A stretch of DNA of 64,000 nt. It comes from Aggregatimonas sangjinii (GTDB lineage Bacteria > Bacteroidota > Bacteroidia > Flavobacteriales > Flavobacteriaceae). The translations under genes and the position numbers were made by a program. Of this stretch, positions 20,250-28,872 are shown piece by piece (within the stretch, counting starts at the first letter, position 1; every line of letters begins with the position of its first letter). The stretch lies in the NCBI RefSeq assembly GCF_005943945.1, contig NZ_CP040710.1, forward strand, positions 3,827,501 to 3,891,500, given 5' to 3'. The notes below the pieces were generated by a model that was not told the origin of the DNA, ran no database searches, and saw only the letters and a program-made list of their open reading frames with translations.

Positions 20250-20810
20250 TCAAAAAGCATAACCGGCCGCGATTTGGAAGACATTGTTCTGACTACTCCC
20301 ATCAAAATCCGCTCCATTGATATTCAGGATGCCTTTGTTGTAGCGCAGACTAAAGAACAGCTGATCGTTCAATTTGTAGGAAGCTCCAATCGCAAAAGCT
20401 ACATCCAGTTTTTTAAAGCGATCTTCGTCTTCTTCATTTGTAGAAACCAAAAAGCCGACCAAAGGGCCCGCTTCAGCGCTCAAACCCTCTAAAATATAGT
20501 ATTTGCCAAGAATAGGAAGGTTGAGATAATCTAGTTTTAGATTGTTACCGTTGCTACCAAGGTTCCATTTCGTGCCTTGGGAAGAATACAGTAGTTCCGG
20601 TTGTGCGGCCAATTTTTCCGAAATCGGGATTTCGACCACCCCGCCTACATGAAAGCTCAGTTTAGACCCGAGTCCGCCCAAACCGGCATAGGTATTACCG
20701 CCAACAGAAGCCAGATTGACGCCTCCTTTTACCCCAAAATTGAACTCCTGGGCGTTCGACGTAAAAATGGTGCAAAGTGACCATAACATAAAAATGGATA
20801 ATTTTCTCAT
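20250..20810 (-). CDS. PorT-like outer-membrane beta-barrel protein
   Basis: This 186-residue protein has a signal peptide ending near SNAQ, followed by alternating beta strands from FGVKGGVNLA to the C-terminal aromatic AGYAF, typical of 8-strand 'porin family'/OMP_b-brl_2 barrels. Its upstream region carries the same bipartite motif found before the lipoprotein genes at 44-56 kb (20833-20869, minus strand), with identical spacing, so it is a candidate member of the same regulon. Its specific role is unknown. Confidence 0.82.
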   Translation of the reverse strand: MRKLSIFMLWSLCTIFTSNAQEFNFGVKGGVNLASVGGNTYAGLGGLGSKLSFHVGGVVEIPISEKLAAQPELLYSSQGTKWNLGSNGNNLKLDYLNLPILGKYYILEGLSAEAGPLVGFLVSTNEEDEDRFKKLDVAFAIGASYKLNDQLFFSLRYNKGILNINGADFDGSSQNNVFQIAAGYAF

Positions 20811-20832
20811 AATTCAATGTTTACATTTTTGA

Positions 20833-20869
20833 TTCGGACGTTAGTGTCGCCTAGATCAAAAAGTAAACA
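20833..20869 (-). promoter_or_regulatory. Bipartite promoter-like motif (site G)
   Basis: On the minus strand TGTTTACTTTTT begins at 20869 and, 24 nt on from its first base, ACTAACGTCCGAA follows. This matches TGTTTACYTTTT-N12-ACTAATGGTCGTA with the same spacing as sites near 45-56 kb. It ends 22 nt before the ATG of the barrel gene. Confidence 0.72.
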
Positions 20870-20885
20870 TGTCCTTAAAGTCCAT

Positions 20886-21971
20886 TCAGAAAAGTTTCAT
20901 CTGCCCGTCTTTGTATTGTTCGTGCAAGACGACGTTTAAAGCCGGAAAAGTTTTATCCTTAAAATAGCTACGCCTGGCCAAACGCATCAAATCATGTAAT
21001 TGGGTCGCTATTTTTCCTTCGCCTCGACTACGGATTCCGAAGCGACTATCGTTTAGGGAACCGCCGTGGCAAGCGGCGATTTGGTGCAGCACTTTAGTTG
21101 CTTTATCCGGCAAGGTTTTATGAATCCATTCGGTAAATAATTGCCCGATCGCCCCGTTCAAACGCACGACGGTAAAGGCCATCGAACAGGCCCCACTTTC
21201 GGAGACCGCCTTCGCCAAAGCAATTATTTCATGGCTATTGATTCCGGGAATTATCGGGGCCAACATGGCATTGACCGGAATACCGTTTTCCGATAAAATT
21301 CGAATAGTGTCCAAACGTTTTTTGATGGATACGGTTCTTGGTTCCAGAATTCGCCTTGTTTCTTCGGAAAGGGAAGTGACCGATATGTTCACACCGACCA
21401 ACCCATATTGACCAAGTTCTTTGAGGATATCCAAATCCCGCAGCAGCAACGCATTTTTGGTAATAATGCCCACAGGATGCCGATATTTTAGAAAAACCTC
21501 TAAACATGCCCGGGTAATTTCGAATTTCTTTTCAGCAGGTTGATAGCAATCGGTATTCCCGGACATAACTATGGTCTGTGCTTTCCATTTTTTATGTTTA
21601 ATCTTGGCCTCCAATAGTGCCGCGGCATCTTTTTTGATAAGAATTTTTCGTTCAAAATCGAGTCCTGCACTGTAGCCCCAAAACTCGTGGGTATTGCGGG
21701 CATAGCAATAGATACAACCATGTTCGCACCCTTGATAGGGGTTCATCGAATACTGCATACCCACATCGGGACTCGTAACCTTGTTCACAATGGTTTTGGG
21801 AAAAATCGGCAGGTATTGGGTCCGGTTTTTGTCGGCTTCTTCCCCTTCCAACCGACAATATTCCAGAAAATCATCCCGGGTCTCATACACTTGTTGCATA
21901 AAGCGATTGTGTACGTTTTGCTGGGCACCCCGCCCTTTGATGTAATTATCCTGATTTTTATTATTGGACAT
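20886..21971 (-). CDS. PA0069-family radical SAM protein
   Basis: This 361-residue protein is a radical SAM enzyme of the PA0069/Rv2578c family (related to spore photoproduct lyase-like proteins). The cluster motif is CEHGCIYCYA, near residue 84, binding a [4Fe-4S] cluster that cleaves S-adenosylmethionine. The surrounding GMQYSMNPYQGC and the later DTIRILSENGIPVNAMLAPIIPG are family features. The reaction of this family is not established, although a DNA repair role has been suggested because of similarity to photoproduct lyases. It stands alone, with 75 nt to the barrel gene downstream. Confidence 0.88.
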   Translation of the reverse strand: MSNNKNQDNYIKGRGAQQNVHNRFMQQVYETRDDFLEYCRLEGEEADKNRTQYLPIFPKTIVNKVTSPDVGMQYSMNPYQGCEHGCIYCYARNTHEFWGYSAGLDFERKILIKKDAAALLEAKIKHKKWKAQTIVMSGNTDCYQPAEKKFEITRACLEVFLKYRHPVGIITKNALLLRDLDILKELGQYGLVGVNISVTSLSEETRRILEPRTVSIKKRLDTIRILSENGIPVNAMLAPIIPGINSHEIIALAKAVSESGACSMAFTVVRLNGAIGQLFTEWIHKTLPDKATKVLHQIAACHGGSLNDSRFGIRSRGEGKIATQLHDLMRLARRSYFKDKTFPALNVVLHEQYKDGQMKLF

Positions 21972-22588
21972 AATCCAAATTTATGGAATTTATCCAATAT
22001 TTACATTGATTTGCATGTTAATTGGCAAGGTTAAGCATTTTAACTTACCGCCTAACAATTTGGACACCCTTCGGTACATACGTCACGAGCCAAAAACTAT
22101 TATTTATTGTCCATTGAACTAGCAGTATTTTTCAGGGTGTAAATGATAATTTTTAAAGTCCAATTTCTCAATACATTTTACATAACGCCTGTAGCTTACG
22201 CTTTTGAAATTGTTGTTGAACTGCCATAGAATATCCTTTAAAAAGCCAAAATCTTTATCAAAGACGCCTTTTGTACAGTGTTTAATATTGTCCTATAAAA
22301 GATTAATTAATGAGAATACTAAAAAAGACCGTATCTAGGACTCTTCAGAAAGTGTTTTATAGCTGTAAATCTTGTACTTTAAAATCGCCGATTTTCGGGA
22401 CAACCCTAAAATTTACCTTGGTGAATAATCCCGTTCAGGCTATCGTATAAAGATAGCGACCGTTTAATCGTGCTCTTTACTTTTTGTCGATTGGACTTGA
22501 TGTCAAGAAGGTTATGGGTTCCTCTACCTACCCTTCCATATGCTTCTTGAACTGGAGCTAGGAAAGCTGATTAAATTTACCAGGTTTC
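21972..22588. other. 617-bp intergenic region without a gene
   Basis: I see no coding frame, RNA gene or strong hairpin. A 14-nt string, CGATTTTCGGGACA (22389-22402), recurs exactly in another gene-free stretch at 29906-29919, which may be a fragment of a decayed repeat. Confidence 0.5.
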
Positions 22589-23374
22589 TCAAGTTAATTT
22601 TATGATATTATCTATAAGCAATAAATTTCCTTGATAGGTTTTACTAACGGGAATCACTGTTCCATCCTTCAATTCTATCTCATTGGAGGAGAACGACCTG
22701 ATATGATTTGGATTCACGATAAAGGACCGATGAGTACGTATAAAGCCATACGGTTTTAATTCCGTTTCCGCTTTCTTCATTCGTTGAAATGCCATATGGT
22801 TTCCGTTACCGGTAAAATAATTGATATACTCCCCATTGGCCTGTAGATGGGAAACATCCTGTGGAAGCAAATGCAACGTCCTACCCTCAGATCTAATGAC
22901 GATGGGATTCAGAGTCGGGTAGTCGTTTTTTACCATGACCGCCTTGTATTTTTCCCGTGCCGCCAGACCCCACTCATAAATCGAGTAGGCGTACCCCAAG
23001 AAAACAAATGCTGCCGATGTAAAGAACAAGAAGAAGACCGATCGACCGGGATAATGGAACACCGTCCATTCCGGTAATTTGTGTTGCAATATAAAATAGA
23101 CTATCGCAAAGCGCAATAAAGTAAATAAAAAAACCCACGACCAAAACTTCAATCTTGGAAATTTGATGTGTTTGCTCAGCACAAAATATCCAATCAAAAG
23201 CATTCCGATAACTTCGGCCGTGATGGCCAAGGCCAGTAGAAAAGCGGGAAAAAGAGCGTAAAAGTCATCATAATAAGTCCATGCGGATGACAAAAGTAAT
23301 ACTCCCCAAAATAGGATTCTTTCCCATAAGGAATCCAATCTTAGCCATTTGGTTGAAAATTTTAAGTGATTCAT
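22589..23374 (-). CDS. Membrane-anchored LytTR DNA-binding regulator
   Basis: This 261-residue protein has four N-terminal membrane segments (residues ~20-130) and a C-terminal LytTR DNA-binding domain (residues ~160-255), with GEYINYFT and the FIRTHRSFIVNPNHI core typical of the family. It lacks a receiver domain, so it is a one-component membrane regulator. It is divergent from the barrel/lipoprotein pair at 23499-24891, which are its likely targets by position. The short intergenic region (about 125 nt) must hold both promoters. Confidence 0.85.
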   Translation of the reverse strand: MNHLKFSTKWLRLDSLWERILFWGVLLLSSAWTYYDDFYALFPAFLLALAITAEVIGMLLIGYFVLSKHIKFPRLKFWSWVFLFTLLRFAIVYFILQHKLPEWTVFHYPGRSVFFLFFTSAAFVFLGYAYSIYEWGLAAREKYKAVMVKNDYPTLNPIVIRSEGRTLHLLPQDVSHLQANGEYINYFTGNGNHMAFQRMKKAETELKPYGFIRTHRSFIVNPNHIRSFSSNEIELKDGTVIPVSKTYQGNLLLIDNIIKLT

Positions 23375-23498
23375 TGAAAATGTGCCATTTTAGGTACTAG
23401 TAGCGCTATTCTTTCGTTCTTAGATGCGAACGAATTCAGGGAAATTTAACATAAAAACCTTGAATACTATAATGACAAGACGAAAATATATCAGCGCC

Positions 23499-24170
23499 AT
23501 GAAACGCAAAGCCATTATTTTAATTTCCATCTTATCCATCGCTTTCCTTGGGAAAATTAACGCTCAGGAACTGCGATACGGAATTCTTGCCGGCGGGATT
23601 TTTGCGAACCAAAAGATAGAGACCGAGGGGCTCGATATACTCAATATAGATTATGATACCCAAAGTCGATTTTCCTGGGAATTGGGAATGATGGCGGAGG
23701 TGCCCATCTCGGATGGGCTTACGGTTCAACCCACCCTACTTTTGAGTAATAAGGGATACGTATACAAAGATTCACGGGACGATTTCGAGCTCACCATAAA
23801 ATCCAGACCGGTATATCTTAGTTTGCCGATCCCGATTTGTGGGCATATCATGCTGGATGATTTAAAGTTTATCGCTGGTCTAGGCCCTTATGCAAGTATC
23901 GGACTTGGCGGAAAAATCGATAGCACGGGTAATTCGGGCAATTTTAGTTTTGCCGAGGACGGTGCCATCGACTATGGCGATGACGATTCGGACGACTATC
24001 GCCCTCTTGACCTCGGTATCGTATTTACCGGAGGGATTGAAATTCAAGAATTCCAACTGAGTCTTGCTTATGAACTGGGCTTGAAGAACATCGCACCGAA
24101 CGGAGACGAGGATACAGTGATCCGCAATCGCTCTTTAAGTCTCCGAGGTGTCTATTTCCTTCCTTTTTAA
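23499..24170 (+). CDS. Outer-membrane beta-barrel (porin-family) protein
   Basis: The start is the ATG at 23499, giving the signal peptide MKRKAIILISILSIAF ending near INAQ; earlier in-frame ATGs would bury it. The mature protein (223 residues in all) has alternating beta strands and ends in GVYFLPF, with a terminal aromatic as in outer-membrane barrels. It has an acidic loop with DDDSDDY. It is followed after 31 nt by a lipoprotein gene, probably co-transcribed, and divergent from a LytTR regulator. Confidence 0.8.
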   Translation: MKRKAIILISILSIAFLGKINAQELRYGILAGGIFANQKIETEGLDILNIDYDTQSRFSWELGMMAEVPISDGLTVQPTLLLSNKGYVYKDSRDDFELTIKSRPVYLSLPIPICGHIMLDDLKFIAGLGPYASIGLGGKIDSTGNSGNFSFAEDGAIDYGDDDSDDYRPLDLGIVFTGGIEIQEFQLSLAYELGLKNIAPNGDEDTVIRNRSLSLRGVYFLPF

Positions 24171-24201
24171 ATTATTATCTGAACCCCAAATATTTATATC
24201 T

Positions 24202-24891
24202 ATGAAAACAATCAAACACAATTACATTTTGCTGATCATTGTCGCTTTTTCTTTGACGGCCTGTCAAAAAGAGGACTCCGTGAACGTAAATCAAGATCGT
24301 ATTTTCGCAGCCTACGAATTGTTCTATGACCAAAACGAGGATTTGACTACTGCTAAGGCCGTATTTACGTTCGGCAATCGAACGGGAACCCGATTAACGC
24401 TTTCCGAAGGTTCTTCCGTTAATTTTGACGGAAAACAGATGACCTACGATGAACTTACCGGAGCCTATCTATCGGAAATGGCCGGCTATAAGGCCTCTGG
24501 AACTTTCGTTTTCGAGGATCTCGATACCGGTGTCTTTACTAATTCGGTAGAATTGAACCCGATCAGTTTTGATGCCAATGTTCCGGACACGATCGATAGC
24601 ACAGTTTCCTATGAGATCGGATGGGAAGGTGATCCTGTCATGAGTAACCGATCGACAGTCGCCGCCACGGTCGTTCCAAATAATACGGAACAGACCAAAG
24701 TATTTCTTCAGACGAGTATGGGTGCCGAGAACGTTACCTTGACTACCAACAAGTTGCAAGAGATAGACCCTCAGCCCGGTAACATATTGTTGGAAAGGGG
24801 CACCGAATACGACCTGAGCGAGAAATCGTCGGCGGGCGGTGTGATTACGGCAAGATATCGCACGAACGCCAAAAGCATAACGATCGAATGA
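24202..24891 (+). CDS. Putative lipoprotein, function unknown
   Basis: The 229-residue product has a clear SPII signal (MKTIKHNYILLIIVAF ... LTAC) when the ATG at 24202 is used; the longer frame starting at 24148 overlaps the barrel gene and lacks a sensible signal. The mature part is beta-rich with no domain I recognise. It forms an operon with the preceding barrel gene, ended by a strong terminator at 24896, so the two proteins may work together at the outer membrane. Confidence 0.78.
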   Translation: MKTIKHNYILLIIVAFSLTACQKEDSVNVNQDRIFAAYELFYDQNEDLTTAKAVFTFGNRTGTRLTLSEGSSVNFDGKQMTYDELTGAYLSEMAGYKASGTFVFEDLDTGVFTNSVELNPISFDANVPDTIDSTVSYEIGWEGDPVMSNRSTVAATVVPNNTEQTKVFLQTSMGAENVTLTTNKLQEIDPQPGNILLERGTEYDLSEKSSAGGVITARYRTNAKSITIE

Positions 24892-24895
24892 TGAA

Positions 24896-24930
24896 TTTAG
24901 GGACGGTTTGATAACCGTCCCTAAACTTTT
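24896..24930 (+). terminator. Intrinsic terminator, 13-bp perfect stem
   Basis: TTTAGGGACGGTT (24896-24908) and AACCGTCCCTAAA (24913-24925) form a perfect stem with a TGAT loop, followed by CTTTT. It ends the barrel/lipoprotein operon, five nt after the stop codon. Confidence 0.92.
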
Positions 24931-24985
24931 CATTCAGTACAGATGAGTCTCACAATTCCAAATTTCGCTCAACTAAAAATTGAAA

Positions 24986-26746
24986 ATGAATAGATTTGAG
25001 GTCCAGTTTTGGGTACTGATGATATTAGCCATGACGTGCAATTTCGGCTTCGCCCAAACGTCATTCTGCGGCGAGGACCCTCCAAATAACCCGTTTTTAG
25101 CGGATTCACCTTGGCCGACCTACCATAGAAACAGTTACAGACAGGCCTCGACCTGCCTAAGAGGTCCCGAAAAGGGGGATAGCCTCAACGTAAAGGCCAG
25201 GGCCAATTTGAACGGAGGCACTTCCCCTTGGGTATACCTCTCGGAAAAATACCCCGAGGGAGAGCGGGTTCTACTCCAATCCAATACCACCCATGTATTC
25301 AAGTTCTTGGATAACGGCAGCGAGATCGTCACAATCGACAGCCTGCGTATCGATTTCGATCCGGTCCAATCCTTTGGCTGGAATTTTTTACTTACCAAGA
25401 ACAAGACCTGGTTTACCTACGATCCGAAATACGACCCAGACAATGATCGGTATACCCGTTTGTTCAAGTTGAGCGATGCCGATACCTCGGACCCCTATTC
25501 CGATATCGTGGTCTTGGATACGTTGAACTTCGGGGATTTTGGTGTCAACCGTGTGCAACACTTTGGAATCAATTACGAGGGACATATTGTTTTTAACAGT
25601 GACAACGATACCGAAAACGGATTCGGTACGGTCGGTGTGATATCCCAGGATTTTGAAGTTTTGGATACGTTCCGTTTCCCTACCGATCCCGATGAGATTA
25701 CCAACCACAATGCGTTTCCCATCGATGAGGATAATAGTTTTTTCATAACCACGAACAAGCGCATCATTAAATTCGATTGGGACGGGGAATCCGTATCCAT
25801 TGACTGGGAGGCGGCCTATGATTTCGTTGGAGATGGGCCGACCGGTACTTTCGCCGAGGGTAGCGGAACCACGCCCACATTTTTGGGCTGGGGAGCGGGC
25901 AACGATAAACTGGTGGTCATGTCCGACGGGCATGCCAAAAACAACCTTGTCGCCTTTTGGCGCGAAATACCCTCGGACTGGGAACCTATACCCGGAACGG
26001 ACCCCCATTACGCGGGACGTATCGAGCTGCCCGCCGCCGTTAGTTTCAACAACCTCTTCCAAAGTATCGAAAATTCTCCTACGGCCTATGGTTATGATAT
26101 CGCAATAGCCCAGTTCAACGGATTTTTGGGATATGAATGCGATAATATCAAAGGAGTGCAAAAAGTTTCATGGGACACCGAATCCAATTCCTGGAACATC
26201 GCCTGGGTCAATTCGGAGGTCAATATGAACGGGGTACTGACCTACGCCGCGGGCTCGAATCTGGTCTACAGCAGCGGAAAGGAATCGGACTGTAATTATT
26301 ATTTCTACGGTCTGAACTGGGATACCGGGGAATTGGAAGTACGCTTGCTACTCGGTCCTGAAGGAAGTTTTACCGCCGACACCTATTACGATGCAGGGAA
26401 CAATTGCATCATTGCCGAAAACGGGGACGTCTATTTTCCAGGAGGATCTTCACTGGTAAAAGTGGAAATCGTTCAAAGGGCGGAAACCTCACCCGAACCG
26501 GAGCCTGAACCTGTGGAAATGGAAGTTTTGGTATATCCGGTCCCTTCCACACAAGTCATCAATATTTCCTTTCCGGAAGATTCGTCGGTTACCGAAGTGT
26601 CGGTATTCACCTATGCCGGTAAATTTGTTGAAACCTCTACGTTGATGGACAATTCTTTCAATGTGGGGAACTTGGCCTCAGGGCTATATTTCCTTTCCTA
26701 TGAAATGGAAGGAAGGACACACATTAAAAAGTTTATTCGGAATTGA
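24986..26746 (+). CDS. Secreted propeller-like protein with type IX sorting tail
   Basis: I do not recognise the main domain. The 586-residue protein starts at ATG 24986 and has a signal peptide ending near FGFAQ. The mature start carries FLADSPWPTYHRNSYRQAST, resembling the first blade of PQQ-like quinoprotein/BamB-type propellers (PWP...H), and repeated Trp- and Gly-rich strands follow to about residue 500. After a linker of PEPEPEPVE comes a Por-type C-terminal domain (VLVYPVPSTQVINISF ... GLYFLSY) ending in KKFIRN, so it is delivered to the surface by type IX secretion. A paralog without the tail follows at 26807. Confidence 0.78.
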   Translation: MNRFEVQFWVLMILAMTCNFGFAQTSFCGEDPPNNPFLADSPWPTYHRNSYRQASTCLRGPEKGDSLNVKARANLNGGTSPWVYLSEKYPEGERVLLQSNTTHVFKFLDNGSEIVTIDSLRIDFDPVQSFGWNFLLTKNKTWFTYDPKYDPDNDRYTRLFKLSDADTSDPYSDIVVLDTLNFGDFGVNRVQHFGINYEGHIVFNSDNDTENGFGTVGVISQDFEVLDTFRFPTDPDEITNHNAFPIDEDNSFFITTNKRIIKFDWDGESVSIDWEAAYDFVGDGPTGTFAEGSGTTPTFLGWGAGNDKLVVMSDGHAKNNLVAFWREIPSDWEPIPGTDPHYAGRIELPAAVSFNNLFQSIENSPTAYGYDIAIAQFNGFLGYECDNIKGVQKVSWDTESNSWNIAWVNSEVNMNGVLTYAAGSNLVYSSGKESDCNYYFYGLNWDTGELEVRLLLGPEGSFTADTYYDAGNNCIIAENGDVYFPGGSSLVKVEIVQRAETSPEPEPEPVEMEVLVYPVPSTQVINISFPEDSSVTEVSVFTYAGKFVETSTLMDNSFNVGNLASGLYFLSYEMEGRTHIKKFIRN

Positions 26747-26806
26747 CCTTATTCCAATGTTTCGTAAAAGTCCAGTCTCAGTTGAAACCATTTTATAAAT
26801 TTCAAA

Positions 26807-28303
26807 ATGAAGAAAACGTCACTGTTAACAGTAATCGGCCTAAGTCTGATACTCCTCTCGAGCCTTTCGGCCCAGAATGGAACATCTGTAGTTGAGATGC
26901 CACCGAAGAATCCCCATTTGCCCGATTCACCTTGGCCGACCTATCATCGGAACAACTACAGACAGGCCTCGACGCAATATCCCGGTCCCGTGAATGCGAC
27001 CGAATACGAAATCAAAGTCCTGAAAGGTATTAAAGGCGGCACCTCCTGTTGGACCAATCTGACGGATACCTATCCCGATGGTCAACGCCTATTACTTTTA
27101 TCGAACTCTACCCATGTCTACAAAGTTGCCGATGACGATAAAGGACTTCGTATCGTGGCCAAACAGCGGATCGATAAGGATTGGCTGAAATCATTCGGAT
27201 GGAACTACCTTCAGGGCAAGGACCATTCCTGGTTTACCTACGACCCGAAATACGATCCGAAAAAGAAAGAATACACCCGTTTGTTCCGATTGGAGGATGC
27301 GGTCAGAAACGACCCGTATTCCGACATCGTGGTGAAGGACACCTTTAACTTTGGTAAATATGATATCAATAAAGTACAGCACTATGGCATGAACTATTCG
27401 GGCCAAATCGTTTTTGCCAGTGACAATGATAAGGGGAAAAATCCGTGTACGGTCGGTATCATCTCACAGGAGTTCGAGTTGTTGGCATCCATGCAAATCG
27501 AACCTATAGGAAACGATGAGATTTTCGGGCACAATGCCTTTCCGATTGATGAACATAACAGTTTCTACTTGGTGACGACCAAACGGCTCCTTCGTGTCGA
27601 TTGGGACGGCGAAGAACTGTCGATAGGCTGGGAGGCGTTCTACGACTTCGTAGGCGATGGCCCTACCGGAAAGTTCGCGGAGGGTAGCGGAACCACTCCG
27701 ACCCTTATGGGCGTGGGTGAGGGTAATGATAAACTGGTCGTATTGGCGGATGGCCATAGCCTGAACAACCTTCTCGCCTTTTGGAGGGAGGTCCCGGAAG
27801 ATTGGAAGGGAATTCCCGGTGCGGATCGGCGATTGGCCGGGAAGATAAAACTTCCCGCCGCCAAAAGGTTCAGCGATACCTTTCAATCCATCGAAAATTC
27901 ACCATCGGTTATGGGCTATGACGTGGCAATCGCACAATTTAACGGGTTTTTGGGCCAAGGCAATAATACGATGAAGGGCGTACAAAAAATCCATTGGAAT
28001 ACGGAGAAGAACGTCTTCGAGCTTTCATGGGTAAATACCGATATCAACATGAACGGTATCCTGACCATAAGCTCGGGATCGAACATGGTTTATGGTAGCG
28101 GGCGCGAGGATAAATGCAGCTATTATTACTATGGACTGGATTGGGATACAGGGGAGTTGAAATTCAGAAAGCACCTGGGCAAAGCCTGTAGAAAGTTGTT
28201 CAATCCTTATGACGATGGTGGCAACAATAATGTCATCGACGATAAGGGTAATATTTATTTTTCAGGTGGTGGTTCCGTGATCAAGCTACAGTCCAAGCTT
28301 TAA
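26807..28303 (+). CDS. Secreted propeller-like paralog without sorting tail
   Basis: This 498-residue protein has a signal peptide ending near SLSAQ and is a clear paralog of the upstream protein along its whole propeller region: LPDSPWPTYHRNNYRQAST at the start, then YDPKYDPKKKEYTRLF, DPYSDIVVKDTFNFG, FVGDGPTGKFAEGSGTTPT and WREVPEDW in the same order. It stops where the other's PEPEPE linker begins and has no type IX tail, so it should remain periplasmic or be released by another route. The 60-nt gap and same strand suggest one operon. Enzymatic activity cannot be predicted. Confidence 0.76.
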   Translation: MKKTSLLTVIGLSLILLSSLSAQNGTSVVEMPPKNPHLPDSPWPTYHRNNYRQASTQYPGPVNATEYEIKVLKGIKGGTSCWTNLTDTYPDGQRLLLLSNSTHVYKVADDDKGLRIVAKQRIDKDWLKSFGWNYLQGKDHSWFTYDPKYDPKKKEYTRLFRLEDAVRNDPYSDIVVKDTFNFGKYDINKVQHYGMNYSGQIVFASDNDKGKNPCTVGIISQEFELLASMQIEPIGNDEIFGHNAFPIDEHNSFYLVTTKRLLRVDWDGEELSIGWEAFYDFVGDGPTGKFAEGSGTTPTLMGVGEGNDKLVVLADGHSLNNLLAFWREVPEDWKGIPGADRRLAGKIKLPAAKRFSDTFQSIENSPSVMGYDVAIAQFNGFLGQGNNTMKGVQKIHWNTEKNVFELSWVNTDINMNGILTISSGSNMVYGSGREDKCSYYYYGLDWDTGELKFRKHLGKACRKLFNPYDDGGNNNVIDDKGNIYFSGGGSVIKLQSKL

Positions 28304-28422
28304 AATAAGAAAGCGATGAACGTCATCCTAAAAAAGAACGCATATCGTACATAGTCACCATTTGATTATTATATCAATTCTGTGTAAAAGTTCCCTGAGA
28401 CAACTATAGCTTACGAACATTG

Positions 28423-28773
28423 TTAGCTGTTGTTATTCATCATTTCAGTTCCAAACGACTTGATTTGGTCAATAATCGGTAATACCGATTTCCCATTTTC
28501 CGTCAATGAGTATTCCACTTTGGGCGGAATCTCTCTGTAGGCTTTTCGAGTTAAAATGCCAAAATGCACAAGTGATTTTAGTTCTTGGATGAGCATTTTT
28601 TCGCTTATTTCCGGAATTAATCGCTTCAGTTCTCCGAAGCGTCTTTTCTCAAGTCCGATTTCCTTTAGTATCAACAGGCTCCATTTCCCACCAATTATTC
28701 CTAGTGCGTGGCTAACAGGACACTCAGAATTTTTTCTTTCACTTTTTTTCATCGCTATCAAACTGGTTTTCAA
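28423..28773 (-). CDS. HxlR-family winged-helix regulator
   Basis: This 116-residue protein is an HxlR/MarR-like winged-helix DNA-binding protein. Family features are CPVSHALGIIGGKWSLLIL near the N-terminus, with the conserved cysteine used for redox or electrophile sensing in several members, and FGELKRLIPEISEKML in the helix-turn-helix. The ATG at 28773 or the one at 28752 may be used; the latter places the conserved cysteine at its usual position. It is divergent from an NmrA-like gene, the standard arrangement for HxlR regulators controlling a quinone or NAD(P)H reductase, with operator-like dyads between them. Confidence 0.9.
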   Translation of the reverse strand: MKTSLIAMKKSERKNSECPVSHALGIIGGKWSLLILKEIGLEKRRFGELKRLIPEISEKMLIQELKSLVHFGILTRKAYREIPPKVEYSLTENGKSVLPIIDQIKSFGTEMMNNNS

Positions 28774-28780
28774 TAATAGT

Positions 28781-28818
28781 TACTTATTCGTAAGTACCCT
28801 ACTTTTTAGTAGGTACTT
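28781..28818. promoter_or_regulatory. Operator-like dyads between hxlR-type gene and NmrA-like gene
   Basis: Two overlapping dyads lie in the divergent promoter region: TACTTA-TTCG-TAAGTA (28781-28796) and AAGTACCCTAC (28792-28802) against GTAGGTACTT (28809-28818). TACT/AGTA inverted repeats are known operator types for HxlR-family proteins, so these are the likely binding sites of the adjacent regulator. Confidence 0.65.
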
Positions 28819-28872
28819 GCTTAAAGTTGGGTAAAGGTATAGTTTCGTCATTGAATTTTAAAATCAAATATT

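Noticed and set aside
20818-20832. A TGTTTACATTTTTGA string on the plus strand near the barrel gene
   Set aside because: No gene starts downstream on that strand and the first half deviates; probably chance.
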